17,075 nt of DNA from DATARH01 sp038228485 (GTDB lineage: Bacteria > Pseudomonadota > Alphaproteobacteria > ATCC43930 > CGMCC-115725), in NCBI GenBank assembly GCA_038228485.1, contig JBBRPG010000082.1, positions 1 to 17,075 of the forward strand. The letters are read 5' to 3'. The notes beneath the pieces were generated by a model. The model did no database searches, had not been told where the DNA came from, and was given only the letters and a program-made list of their open reading frames with translations. Below are positions 1 to 7,359 of this stretch, piece by piece. How positions within the stretch are numbered: the stretch's first letter is position 1; every line of letters begins with the position of its first letter. The position numbers were made by a program, and so were the translations under genes.

Positions 1-966
1 GCCGAAGCACCACCGTCCCTGATGGGAGCGTTGCTCATTGTAGCCGGCGATCCAGGCATCGAGATCGGTCTGCAGCTCGTCGATTGTCCGGTAGATCTTC
101 TTGCGGAACGCCACCCGATAGAACTCGTCGAGCACGGTGCGATGGAAGCGCTCGCAGATGCCGTTGGTCTGCGGGCTCTTGGCCTTGGTGCGGGTATGGT
201 CGATGTTCTCGACCGCGAGATAGAGTTCGTACTCGTGGCTCTCGCTGCCGCAGAACTCGGTGCCGCGGTCGGTGAGCACCCGCGACAGCGGGATGCCGTG
301 CTCGTCATAGAACGGCACCACCCGATCGTTGAGGATCTCCGCCGCGGTAATCGGGGTCTTGCGATCGTATAGCTTGGCGAAGGCGACCTTGGCGTAGGTG
401 TCGATGAAGGTCTGCTGGTAGATCCGCCCCACCCCCTTCAGCGTGCCGACATAGAAGGTATCCTGCGCCCCGCAGTAACCGGGGCACTCGCTCTCGAATT
501 CGCCATGCGCCTCCTTGTCGGCCTTGGCTTTCTCGAGCGCGGCGATCTGGGCTTCGGTCAAGAGAATGCCGTCCTGCGCCACCTTGGTTTCGAGCGCCTT
601 GAGACGCTGCTTCATCGAGGCCAGATCGTGGCGCTGCCACACGCAGCGCACCCCAGCAGGCGAAATCGACAGACCGCGCCGCTTGAGCGCGTCCGAGACC
701 CGCACCTGGCCCCAGGCGGGTTGCTCAATCGCCAGCGCGACCGCCGCCTCCTCGATCTCGATCGGCGTACGGTTCTTCAGGATCGGCTTGCGTCGGCTGA
801 TCTCCTGCAGCGCCAATTCGCCGCCTTTGTCGTACAGCTCCTTGAACCGGTAGAAGCTGTCTCGGCTGTAGCCCATCATCTTGCAGGCTTGGCTGACATT
901 GCCCAGCTGCTTGGCCAATTCCAGCAGCCCCGCCTTTACTCGGATAATCTTCTGTTCCTGGGTCAT
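1..966 (-). CDS. IS481-family DDE transposase, C-terminally cut by window edge
   Basis: 322 residues are visible from ATG at 966, running off the window at base 1. An N-terminal helix-turn-helix region (about residues 1-110, including a segment reading ACKMMGYSRDSFYRFK) is followed by a linker and an rve integrase core. The probable catalytic triad is D169 (AQDTFYVG), D233 (LTDRGTEF) and E272 (TNGICERFH). The KSPQTNGICERFHRTVLDEF segment is very characteristic of IS481 transposases. The start is preceded by GGAGA on the minus strand; an earlier ATG two codons upstream hits a stop at once. The enzyme would cut and paste its own element by transesterification at the IS ends. Nothing in the visible part suggests inactivation. 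Confidence 0.93.
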   Translation of the reverse strand, partial: MTQEQKIIRVKAGLLELAKQLGNVSQACKMMGYSRDSFYRFKELYDKGGELALQEISRRKPILKNRTPIEIEEAAVALAIEQPAWGQVRVSDALKRRGLSISPAGVRCVWQRHDLASMKQRLKALETKVAQDGILLTEAQIAALEKAKADKEAHGEFESECPGYCGAQDTFYVGTLKGVGRIYQQTFIDTYAKVAFAKLYDRKTPITAAEILNDRVVPFYDEHGIPLSRVLTDRGTEFCGSESHEYELYLAVENIDHTRTKAKSPQTNGICERFHRTVLDEFYRVAFRKKIYRTIDELQTDLDAWIAGYNEQRSHQGRWCFG

Positions 967-1092
967 ATCATGATCTCCATCCCGCCGCAGGGCGGGCCGC
1001 GGTACCAGCTCTCGGTGAGAAACGCGACCCGCCCTCCCGCTCCGCTTCGGAAACCAACAACGACTGTCAGATTAAATTTGAACTAATACACA
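1..1092 (-). mobile_element. IS481-family insertion sequence, partial (cut by window start)
   Basis: The element holds one transposase gene (1-966) and a roughly 125-bp end region (967-1092). Read inward on the minus strand, the end begins TGTGTATTAGTTCAAATT and continues to CTGACAG. A TGT start followed by AT-rich sequence contrasts with the GC-rich flank and is typical of an IS terminus. The exact boundary is 1090 or 1092 (both give 5'-TGT). The junction falls inside the reading frame of the TPR-like fragment at 1083-1439, which stops within the IS end. The other terminus and any target duplication lie outside the window, so completeness cannot be judged. Confidence 0.8.
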
Positions 1093-1439
1093 TGATCGTC
1101 GCCGTAGGTCGCGCGGAGCGCAGTGAAGGCCATTTGGCTTGCCGCCAGCGCTTCCTTGGCTTGTCCGGCGGACAATAGCGCGTGGGCCAGATTGCACCGA
1201 GCCCGCGCCGTGGCCGCATGATGCAGGCCGAACTCGCTTTCCCAGCGGGTCAGCGTTCGTTCGCAAAAGGGCAGCGTGGTCCGGGCGTCGTTTTGCTCCA
1301 CCAGCAGAGTGGACAGCTCCAGCGGCGTCATGACCCCCAGCGCGATCAGGTGGGCGCCGAGATGGCCGCCTTGGACGCTCTGGCGCTGCAGCGCGCTCAG
1401 AACTTCTTCCACGGTCCCGATCCCGCGCGCCACGACCAT
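1083..1439 (-). pseudogene. TPR-type protein, 3' end removed by the IS481 insertion
   Basis: About 118 residues remain from ATG 1439; the frame is open up to another ATG at 1502. The N-terminal part (GTVEEVLSALQRQSVQGGHLGAHLI, split here as two adjoining stretches GTVEEVLSALQRQ and SVQGGHLGAHLI) leads into IALGVMTPLELSTLLVEQ. That resembles the short helical domain found at the start of type II secretion ATPases and some TPR proteins. The C-terminal part (TARARCNLAHALLSAGQ, then KEALAASQMAFTALRATYGDDH) is a tetratricopeptide repeat of the kinesin-light-chain style, where the helix normally runs on after GxDH. The frame ends at a TAG inside the IS terminus, so the protein is truncated in its first or second TPR. 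Function is unknown and the fragment is probably non-functional. Which start is used is unclear, as no good ribosome binding site is visible at either. Confidence 0.65.
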
Positions 1440-1609
1440 TTCCCAACAACATGACGCGATGCCCCTTGCGCGCGTGTTTTGTGCGCTCCCGTACGGAAGC
1501 ACACGTCACGCAAGCTGAGGAAGAATGGTTTACATACGCTTACAAAGTATCGGCTGCGCCCCGGATCGGCGGTGCGGTTCTTCCGGCGGTGCTTGTGTAT
1601 GCTCAGCCG

Positions 1610-3928
1610 ATGGCGCCGGCGAAGCATGAGATGGATGGGTTGTTCGAGCCGCGTGACGAGGATCGCCGGCTGCTGACGGGGAGCGGCCGGTTCCTCGACG
1701 ACGAGGCGGCGGCAGGCGGGGCCTGGGGCGTGTTCGTACGCTCGCCGCATGCCTTCGCCGACATCCGCGGCGTCGAGGCTGCGGCGGCGCGGGCCTATCC
1801 CGGCGTGCTGGCGGTGCTGACTGCGGCCGATCTCGACGCCGCCGGCATCGGCAACGTGACGATTGCGGCGCCGATCCCGAACACGCCGATGGTGCTGCCG
1901 CACCGGCCGTCGCTCGCCGGCGAGGTCGCGCGCCACGTCGGCGACGCGGTGGCGCTCGTCGTCGCCGAGACCGAAGCGGCGGCGCGCGACGCGGCCGAGC
2001 TGGTCGAGGTCGATTACGCGCCGCGCGAGGCGGTGACCGACCTCGCCCGCGCCGCCTTGCCGGGCGCGCCGCAGCTCTGGCCCGAGGCGCCGGGCAATGT
2101 CGCGGCCGACTGGCAGCCCTATCCGGCCGGCGCCGAAGGCCGCGCCGAGCTCGACCGCATCTTCGCGGGCGCGGCGCATGTCGCGCGGGTGCGTCTGGTC
2201 AACCAGCGCGTCGTCATGGCGCCGCTGGAGCCGCGCGGCGCGCTCGCCGAATACGACGCTAAGGATGGGCGCTACGTCATCCATGTCGGCTCGCAAAGCA
2301 CCTTCGTGATGCGCCAGCACCTCGCCCGCACGATGGGCGTGCCGGCCGAACAAGTGCGGGTGCTTACCGGCGATGTCGGCGGCGCGTTTGGGATGCGCAC
2401 CTCGAACTACCCCGAATACCCGGCGCTGATGCTGGCCGCGAAGCAGGTCGGTCGTGCGGTGCGCTGGCGCTCGACCCGGCAGGAGGGGTTTCTCTCGGAC
2501 AACCAGGCGCGCGATACGCTGATCGAGGCGGCGCTGGCGCTGGATGCCGACGGGCGGTTTCTTGCTCTTGATGTAGACGTGCTCGCCAGCCTCGGCGCCT
2601 ACCAGACCTCGCATGGGGCGTTTATCGCCACCGTCAATTTCGCCCGCTGTCTGCCGTGCATGTACGACATTTCCAAGATCGGGCTGCGCATCCGCTGCCT
2701 GTTCACCAACACGGTGCCGACCGGGCCCTACCGCGGCGCCGGGCGGCCCGAGGCGAATTACGCGCTCGAACGGCTGGTCGACGAGGCGGCGCGGGTCACC
2801 AGCATCGACCGCATTGCCATCCGCCGGCGCAACCTGATCGGGGCGAGGCAGATGCCGTACAAGACCGCGGTCGGCACCACCTACGACAGCGGCGATTTCG
2901 CGGCAGTGCTCGATGCCGCGCTGGCCCGCGCCGATGTCGCCGGGTTCGCCGCGCGCAGAGCCACGTCCGAGGCGGCGGGGAAGAAACGCGGCCTCGGCGT
3001 CGCCTGCTTCCTGGAGATCGCCGGCGGCCAGCCGGGCGAGGGCGCGGCGATGAGCTTTCCCGGCCAGAGCAAGCTGCTGCTGGCGATCGGAGTGCAGGCG
3101 AGCGGGCAGGGGCACCGCACGGTCTATCGCCGGCTGGTGGCCGAGCGGCTCGGCATCCCCGTCGACCGGGTCGATTTCACCATTGGCGACAGCGACCACG
3201 AGGTTCCGAGCGCCGGCGCGGTCGCCTCGCGCTCGACGATGTCGGTCGGCGGCGCGGTGGCCGGGGCGATCGACCAGATCATCGAAAAGGGCCGGCGGGT
3301 CGCCACGCACGTCCTCGAAGCCGCTGAAGAAGACATCCAATACCGCGACGGGGTGTTCGAGATCGCCGGCACCGACCGCAACATCGCGCTGTTCGAGCTC
3401 GCCGAACGCGCCGCAACCTTGGGCGACAGCCTCGACACGCGCAGCATTTACGACGCGGCCCCGTCCTTCCCCAACGGCGTGCACATCGCCGAGGTCGAGA
3501 TCGACCCCGACAGCGGCGCTGTCACATTGGCGTCGTATGTCTGCGTCGACGATTGCGGCCGGGTGCTGCAGCCAGTGCTGGTCGAGGGCCAGGTGCAGGG
3601 CGGGGTGGCGCAAGGGGCGGGCCAGGCGCTGCTCGAATGGGGCAATTACGACGACGACAGCGGCCAGCTCGTCGCCGGCTCGTTTATGGACTACGCGATG
3701 CCGCGCGCCGGCGACCTGCCCGATATAACCAGCGCCATGCATCCGGTGCTGTGCACCACCAACCCGCTTGGGGTCAAAGGCGTCGGCGAGGCCGGCACCA
3801 CCGCTTCGCTGGCCGCGGTCATGAACGCGGTCGCCGACGCGCTGCCGCCGGGCGCCGCGATCGACATGCCGGCGACCCCGGAACGGGTGTGGCGAGTGCT
3901 GCGATCAGGCCAGACCAATGTATCTTAG
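1610..3928 (+). CDS. xanthine dehydrogenase/CoxL-family molybdopterin-binding large subunit
   Basis: 772 residues from ATG 1610 (ATG 1631 is an alternative; the open frame upstream to 1451 has no family similarity). The N-terminus (EPRDEDRRLLTGSGRFLDD) begins the a/b hammerhead domain, about residues 10-130. The molybdenum-cofactor domains follow, with GGAFGM at 257-262, PYRGAGRPE at 373-381, a GQGH cofactor loop in the middle, and GVGEAG near the end, where E727 matches the catalytic glutamate of molybdenum hydroxylases. PYRGAGR is the form II (CoxL-like) loop rather than the AYRCSFR loop of true CO dehydrogenases, so CO oxidation is unlikely and the substrate is unknown. Members normally work with FAD (CoxM) and 2Fe-2S (CoxS) subunits, and neither is adjacent. 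It precedes the amidohydrolase by 135 bp on the same strand. Confidence 0.93.
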   Translation: MAPAKHEMDGLFEPRDEDRRLLTGSGRFLDDEAAAGGAWGVFVRSPHAFADIRGVEAAAARAYPGVLAVLTAADLDAAGIGNVTIAAPIPNTPMVLPHRPSLAGEVARHVGDAVALVVAETEAAARDAAELVEVDYAPREAVTDLARAALPGAPQLWPEAPGNVAADWQPYPAGAEGRAELDRIFAGAAHVARVRLVNQRVVMAPLEPRGALAEYDAKDGRYVIHVGSQSTFVMRQHLARTMGVPAEQVRVLTGDVGGAFGMRTSNYPEYPALMLAAKQVGRAVRWRSTRQEGFLSDNQARDTLIEAALALDADGRFLALDVDVLASLGAYQTSHGAFIATVNFARCLPCMYDISKIGLRIRCLFTNTVPTGPYRGAGRPEANYALERLVDEAARVTSIDRIAIRRRNLIGARQMPYKTAVGTTYDSGDFAAVLDAALARADVAGFAARRATSEAAGKKRGLGVACFLEIAGGQPGEGAAMSFPGQSKLLLAIGVQASGQGHRTVYRRLVAERLGIPVDRVDFTIGDSDHEVPSAGAVASRSTMSVGGAVAGAIDQIIEKGRRVATHVLEAAEEDIQYRDGVFEIAGTDRNIALFELAERAATLGDSLDTRSIYDAAPSFPNGVHIAEVEIDPDSGAVTLASYVCVDDCGRVLQPVLVEGQVQGGVAQGAGQALLEWGNYDDDSGQLVAGSFMDYAMPRAGDLPDITSAMHPVLCTTNPLGVKGVGEAGTTASLAAVMNAVADALPPGAAIDMPATPERVWRVLRSGQTNVS

Positions 3929-3964
3929 TCTTGTCATGTATGGACGGCCCGCGGGGCCAGACCC

Positions 3965-4019
3965 GGAACCCATGCGCACGGGCAGCTCCGGTTGGGCAAA
4001 GTCCGTGGTCATGGGTTCC
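3965..4019 (+). repeat. palindromic intergenic element
   Basis: GGAACCCATG (3965-3974) is perfectly inverted at 4010-4019 (CATGGGTTCC). The stem extends inward, after a two-base mismatch, by CACGG (3977-3981) against CCGTG (4003-4007). It is followed by TTTCGCGAGAATGAC. A block of the form CATGGGTTCCC...TTTCGCGRGAATGAC is a well-known type of dispersed intergenic repeat in proteobacteria; antisense translation gives the telltale HSRESGNP. It sits between the molybdoenzyme and amidohydrolase genes, where the RNA would form a long hairpin able to attenuate or stabilise the transcript. The inverted repeat is seen directly; membership of a dispersed family is inferred. Confidence 0.55.
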
Positions 4020-4063
4020 CACTTTCGCGAGAATGACAGCAAATTTTACAGAGGAGCTTAGCG

Positions 4064-5146
4064 ATGTTGTTCACCTGCCTGCCGCCCGGCGCCCAAATCC
4101 CCGGCCGGTTTCCCGGGCCGGCGCATGCCCGCGGCAAATGGTTCTCGGTCGACATCCATTGCCACACACTGTGCGAGCCGGCGCGCGACAAGGTGCGGGC
4201 GGCGAATTTGCCGAGCCCGCGCCACCGCCACGACAGCCCGGCGACCGCCGCCGCCACCGCCGAGCATCAGGAGCGGGTGCTGCCGCAGCTGCTGTCGCTC
4301 GAGCAGCGTCTCAGCGACATGGATGTGATGGGCATCGACGTGCAGGCGGTGTCGCCCTCGCCCGACCAGACCTATTACGGGCTGCCGGCCGACCTCGCGA
4401 TCGAGGCGACCCGCATGGTCAACGACAACATCGCCGACATCTGCGGCAAGCACCCCGACCGCTTCTGCGGTCTCGGCACCGTGCCGTTCCAGGCGCCCGA
4501 GCTGGCGGTCGCCGAGCTCGAGCGGCTGCACAAATCGCTGGGCCTGCGCGGCATCGAGATCGCCGGCAGCGTCCAGGGCGAGGACCTGTCGGCCGAGAAA
4601 TTCCGCCCGGTCTTCGCCAAATGCGAGGAGCTGGGCCTGGTGCTGTTCATGCACCCGACCGGGTTTACCGAAACCAGCCGCATGGGACCGTGGCATCTCG
4701 GCAATTTGATCGGCAACCCGCTCGAATCGACGGTGGCGGTGCATCATTTGATCTTCGGCGGGGTGCTCGACCAGCTGCCGGGCTTGAAGCTGGTGATCGC
4801 GCATGGCGGCGGGTTCCTGCCGGCCTATTCGGGGCGCATCGACCACGCCGCGGCCGCCCGCCCCGATACCTGCGAGTGCATCCACCATGACCCGACCTGG
4901 TATTTGAAGCGGCTCTATTTCGACACCATGGTGTTCAGCCACCACCAGCTCGAATATCTGGTCGAGACCTGGGGCGCCGACCACATCCTGATGGGTACCG
5001 ACTATCCGTTCGACATGGGCGAGGTCGATCCGATCGGCTTTGTCGAGGGTGCCGGTAAGCTCAGCGACGGCGACCGCAAGGCGATCCTCGGCGGCAACGC
5101 CGCGCGGCTTTTGAACATCCCGATCAAGGTGCACGCCCATGGCTAA
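4064..5146 (+). CDS. amidohydrolase family protein (ACMSD-like)
   Basis: 360 residues, metal-dependent hydrolase/decarboxylase of the amidohydrolase_2 family, to which 2-amino-3-carboxymuconate-6-semialdehyde decarboxylase and gamma-resorcylate decarboxylase belong. Probable metal ligands are H32 and H34 (DIHCH), H197 (LFMHPTG), H247 (VIAHGGGF) and D313 (MGTDYPFDMGE). It carries the TIM-barrel pattern typical of the family, including DMDVMGIDVQAVSPSP and RFCGLGTVPFQ. The start is clear: GAGGAG lies seven bases before ATG 4064. Its end overlaps the start of the next gene by 8 bp, so the two are translationally coupled. With the upstream molybdenum hydroxylase it suggests breakdown of an aromatic or N-heteroaromatic acid; the actual substrate is not identifiable from sequence. 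Confidence 0.9.
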   Translation: MLFTCLPPGAQIPGRFPGPAHARGKWFSVDIHCHTLCEPARDKVRAANLPSPRHRHDSPATAAATAEHQERVLPQLLSLEQRLSDMDVMGIDVQAVSPSPDQTYYGLPADLAIEATRMVNDNIADICGKHPDRFCGLGTVPFQAPELAVAELERLHKSLGLRGIEIAGSVQGEDLSAEKFRPVFAKCEELGLVLFMHPTGFTETSRMGPWHLGNLIGNPLESTVAVHHLIFGGVLDQLPGLKLVIAHGGGFLPAYSGRIDHAAAARPDTCECIHHDPTWYLKRLYFDTMVFSHHQLEYLVETWGADHILMGTDYPFDMGEVDPIGFVEGAGKLSDGDRKAILGGNAARLLNIPIKVHAHG

Positions 5147-5582
5147 CGTGACGCTGGCCCAGGCTTCGATCATCGTCGACAAAGCGCTCGCCAAGGGCCG
5201 CGAGCTGAACCTGCACCCACTGACGGTGGTGGTGCTCGACGCCGGCGGGCACCTGGTGGCGATGAAGCGCGAGGACAAATCCGGCATCCTCCGCACTGAG
5301 ATCGCCACCGGCAAAGCCTGGGGCACGCTCGGCATGGGCTTTGGCGGGCGCGAGTTCGCCCGCCGTGCGGCCGGCGGCGGCGGGTTGTTTCTGAGCGCGC
5401 TGATGGCGGCGTCGGGCGGGCGCATCGTCCCGGCGCCGGGCGGGGTGCTGATCCGCGATGCCGACGGCGACATCGTCGGCGCGGTCGGGATCAGCGGCGA
5501 CACCTCCGAGAAAGACGAAGCCTGCGCGGTGGCCGGGATCGCCGCCGCCGGCCTCACCGCGGACACCGGCGATTCGGGATAA
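5139..5582 (+). CDS. GlcG/HbpS family protein (heme-binding-like)
   Basis: 147 residues spanning the whole GlcG/HbpS (DUF336) domain: an N-terminal helix (QASIIVDKALAKGRELNL), the hallmark strand LTVVVLDAGGHLVAMKRED, then KAWGTLGMGFGGREFA and a glycine-rich C-terminal half (GGVLIRDADGDIVGAVGISG) ending with the SxxDExCA-like segment EKDEACAVAGI. Family members bind heme or small ligands and often accompany catabolic operons (glycolate, propanediol, aromatic acids) without a defined catalytic role. The ATG lies 8 bp inside the amidohydrolase gene, indicating coupled expression. No signal peptide is visible, so a cytoplasmic location is likely. The exact role is unknown. Confidence 0.88.
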   Translation: MANVTLAQASIIVDKALAKGRELNLHPLTVVVLDAGGHLVAMKREDKSGILRTEIATGKAWGTLGMGFGGREFARRAAGGGGLFLSALMAASGGRIVPAPGGVLIRDADGDIVGAVGISGDTSEKDEACAVAGIAAAGLTADTGDSG

Positions 5583-5605
5583 ATTTTAGCTTGCTGAGCC
5601 TTCTA

Positions 5606-5635
5606 TGATTCGATATATATAGAAATATCGAATCA
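5606..5635 (+). promoter_or_regulatory. probable ArsR operator upstream of the ars operon
   Basis: A perfect 11-bp inverted repeat, TGATTCGATAT (5606-5616) and ATATCGAATCA (5625-5635), is separated by 8 bp. The ATTCGAT...ATCGAAT core and dyad form are those of ArsR/SmtB-family operators. The right arm abuts the AGGAGG ribosome binding site (5635-5640) of arsR, whose ATG is at 5646. A bound repressor would therefore block transcription and sit over the leader. The AT-rich block between the arms may also contain the -10 hexamer. The dyad is seen directly; the binding protein is inferred from position. Confidence 0.82.
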
Positions 5636-5645
5636 GGAGGCGCCA

Positions 5646-6002
5646 ATGGAAGAGCCGCAAGCGATCGCCGCCCTCGGAGCGTTGGCGCAGGAAACCCGGC
5701 TGCAACTGTTCCGGATGCTCGTCACCTGCGGCCCCGACGGCATGTCGGCGGGCAACATCGCCGAGCGCCTGGCGGTGCCGCCCTCGTCGCTGTCGTTTCA
5801 CCTGCAACAGCTGACGCATGCTGGGCTGGTCACCCAGCGCCGGCTCGGCCGCAACCTGTTCTACGCGGCCGAGTACGGCGCGATGAACGGGCTGCTCGCC
5901 TACCTCACCGAGAATTGCTGCGGCCAGGGCGCCTCGTGCGCCCCGTCCTGCAGCCCCGCCGATGCCCTGGCGAGACCCTCGACCAAGACCACCGCCGCGT
6001 AG
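5646..6002 (+). CDS. arsR: ArsR-family arsenite-responsive repressor
   Basis: 118 residues, a winged-helix repressor of the ArsR/SmtB family and the first gene of the ars operon. The recognition helix region is about residues 33-60 (PPSSLSFHLQQLTHAGLV) and the wing follows (TQRRLGRNLFYAAEY). It lacks the classical ELCVCDL arsenic site of plasmid R773 ArsR. Instead its C-terminus has C91, C92 and C98 (NCCGQGASC) plus C102. CC-x5-C is the As(III)-binding arrangement described for the Acidithiobacillus ferrooxidans type of ArsR (C95, C96, C102). Arsenite binding should release it from the 5606-5635 dyad. A strong AGGAGG lies five bases before the start. Confidence 0.93.
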   Translation: MEEPQAIAALGALAQETRLQLFRMLVTCGPDGMSAGNIAERLAVPPSSLSFHLQQLTHAGLVTQRRLGRNLFYAAEYGAMNGLLAYLTENCCGQGASCAPSCSPADALARPSTKTTAA

Positions 6003-6017
6003 CGAAGGAGATTTCCC

Positions 6018-6833
6018 ATGGACGACGCCCAGGTAAAGGAAATGGTCCGCGACCGCTACGGCAGCATCGCGGCGAACAGCGCAACGGCCCCGGCCTCCGC
6101 ATGTTGCGGGCCGGCCCAGGACGAAGCTTTCGCCGCCAAGGCGCGGCGCGTCGGCTATTCCGAGGCGGAGCTGGCGGCGGTGCCGGAGGGCGCCAATCTC
6201 GGCCTCGGCTGCGGCAATCCGCAGGCGATCGCGGCGATGCGGCCCGGCGAGGTCGTGGTCGACCTCGGCAGCGGCGCCGGCTTCGATTGCTTTCTCGCCG
6301 CGCAGCAGGTCGGCCTCCGAGGCCGAGTGATCGGCGTCGACATGACCCACGAGATGCTGCTCAAGGCGCGGGCCAATGCCGCCGCCATCGATGCGGCGAA
6401 TGTCGAGTTCCGTCTCGGCGAGCTCGAGCACCTGCCGATCGCCGACAACACCGCCGACGTGATCATCTCGAACTGCGTGATCAATCTGGTCCCCGACAAG
6501 GCGCAGGTGTTCCGCGAGGCATTCCGCGTGCTGAAGCCGGGCGGGCGGCTGGCGGTGTCCGACGTGATCAATGTCCGGCCGCGGTCGGAAGCGCTGCGCG
6601 CCGACCCCGCGCTGCTGTGCGGCTGCGTCGCCGGCGCCGCGCCGGCGACCGAAATCGAGGCGCTGCTCGCCGCGGCCGGCTTCGCCGCGGTGCGCGTCAC
6701 CCCGAAAGCCGAGAGCCGGGAGCCGATCAGCCAATGGGCGCCGGGCCGCGGGATCGAGGACTACATCGTCTCGGCCATCATCGAGGCGCGCAAGCCCGCT
6801 CCCGGCGAGGCGGCGTGCTGCGCTTCTTCCTGA
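6018..6833 (+). CDS. arsM: arsenite S-adenosylmethionine methyltransferase
   Basis: 271 residues. ArsM transfers methyl groups from SAM to As(III), giving methylated and volatile arsenicals, in the cytoplasm. The SAM-binding motif VVDLGSGAGFD lies at about 80-90, with VIGVDMTHEM following at 104-113. The arsenic-binding cysteines expected of ArsM are present: C65 (LGLGCGNP), C153 (ISNCVINL) and C203 (LCGCVAG), plus an N-terminal pair C29-C30 (ACCGP). A further CC pair lies near the C-terminus (AACCASS), as in many bacterial ArsM. AAGGAGA precedes ATG 6018, 15 bp after the arsR stop. Same-operon arsC and acr3 follow. Confidence 0.95.
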   Translation: MDDAQVKEMVRDRYGSIAANSATAPASACCGPAQDEAFAAKARRVGYSEAELAAVPEGANLGLGCGNPQAIAAMRPGEVVVDLGSGAGFDCFLAAQQVGLRGRVIGVDMTHEMLLKARANAAAIDAANVEFRLGELEHLPIADNTADVIISNCVINLVPDKAQVFREAFRVLKPGGRLAVSDVINVRPRSEALRADPALLCGCVAGAAPATEIEALLAAAGFAAVRVTPKAESREPISQWAPGRGIEDYIVSAIIEARKPAPGEAACCASS

Positions 6834-6849
6834 CTCCGGCTCGTCCAGC

Positions 6850-7359
6850 ATGAAAACCTACAACGTCTTGTTCCTATGCACCGGCAATTCGGCGCGCAGC
6901 ATCCTCGCCGAGGCGCTGGTCGACCATTGGGAGCGGGGCCGCTTCAAGGGGCATAGTGCGGGCAGCTTCCCGCGCGGCAGCATCCATCCGCTGGCGCTCG
7001 ATCTGCTTGGTCGGCTGCATCTTCCGACCGCGCATCTTCGCTCCAAGAGCTGGGATGTGTTCGCCGAGCCTGGCGCGCCGGAGATGGATTTCGTCTTCAC
7101 CGTCTGCAACCAGGCGGCGGGCGAGGTCTGCCCGATCTGGCCGGGCAATCCGGTGACGGCGCATTGGGGCGTGCCCGACCCGGCAGCGGTCGCAGGAACC
7201 GAGGCGGCGCAGCGCGAGGCGTTTCGCCAAGCGCATTTGGCGCTGGAGAACCGGATCAAGCTGTTTGTGGCCTTGCCGCTCGACAAGCTCGATCGGCTGG
7301 CGATCGAGCGCGATGTCGATGAAATCGGCCGCGATGCCGTTCGGGAGCCGGCACGATGA
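6850..7359 (+). CDS. arsC: arsenate reductase, low-molecular-weight phosphatase (thioredoxin-dependent) type
   Basis: 169 residues from ATG 6850 (the open frame extends upstream, but the family N-terminus starts here: MKTYNVLFLCTGNSARS). The CX5R phosphatase loop is C10-T-G-N-S-A-R16, the nucleophilic cysteine that attacks arsenate. C86 (FTVCNQ) and C94 (EVCPIWPG) occupy the positions of the two further redox cysteines of the thioredoxin-coupled class, and D110 in GVPDP is the likely general acid. It reduces arsenate to arsenite for export by the next gene or methylation by ArsM. The gap to arsM is 16 bp with no clear ribosome binding site. Its TGA overlaps the acr3 ATG by 4 bp (ATGA). Confidence 0.94.
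   Translation: MKTYNVLFLCTGNSARSILAEALVDHWERGRFKGHSAGSFPRGSIHPLALDLLGRLHLPTAHLRSKSWDVFAEPGAPEMDFVFTVCNQAAGEVCPIWPGNPVTAHWGVPDPAAVAGTEAAQREAFRQAHLALENRIKLFVALPLDKLDRLAIERDVDEIGRDAVREPAR

Noticed and set aside
1529..1550. TTTACA and AAGTAT as a promoter for the molybdoenzyme gene
   Set aside because: The spacing between the hexamers is about 10 bp, too short for a sigma-70 promoter.
1397..3742. A 781-codon open frame on the minus strand across the molybdoenzyme gene
   Set aside because: Its product is rich in Arg, His and Gly repeats with no family pattern. The plus strand encodes a full molybdenum hydroxylase; the long antisense frame is a GC-content artefact.
4058..5566. A 502-codon minus-strand frame opposite the amidohydrolase and GlcG-like genes
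   Set aside because: The plus-strand genes have metal-ligand motifs, a ribosome binding site and coupled starts; the antisense product has none.
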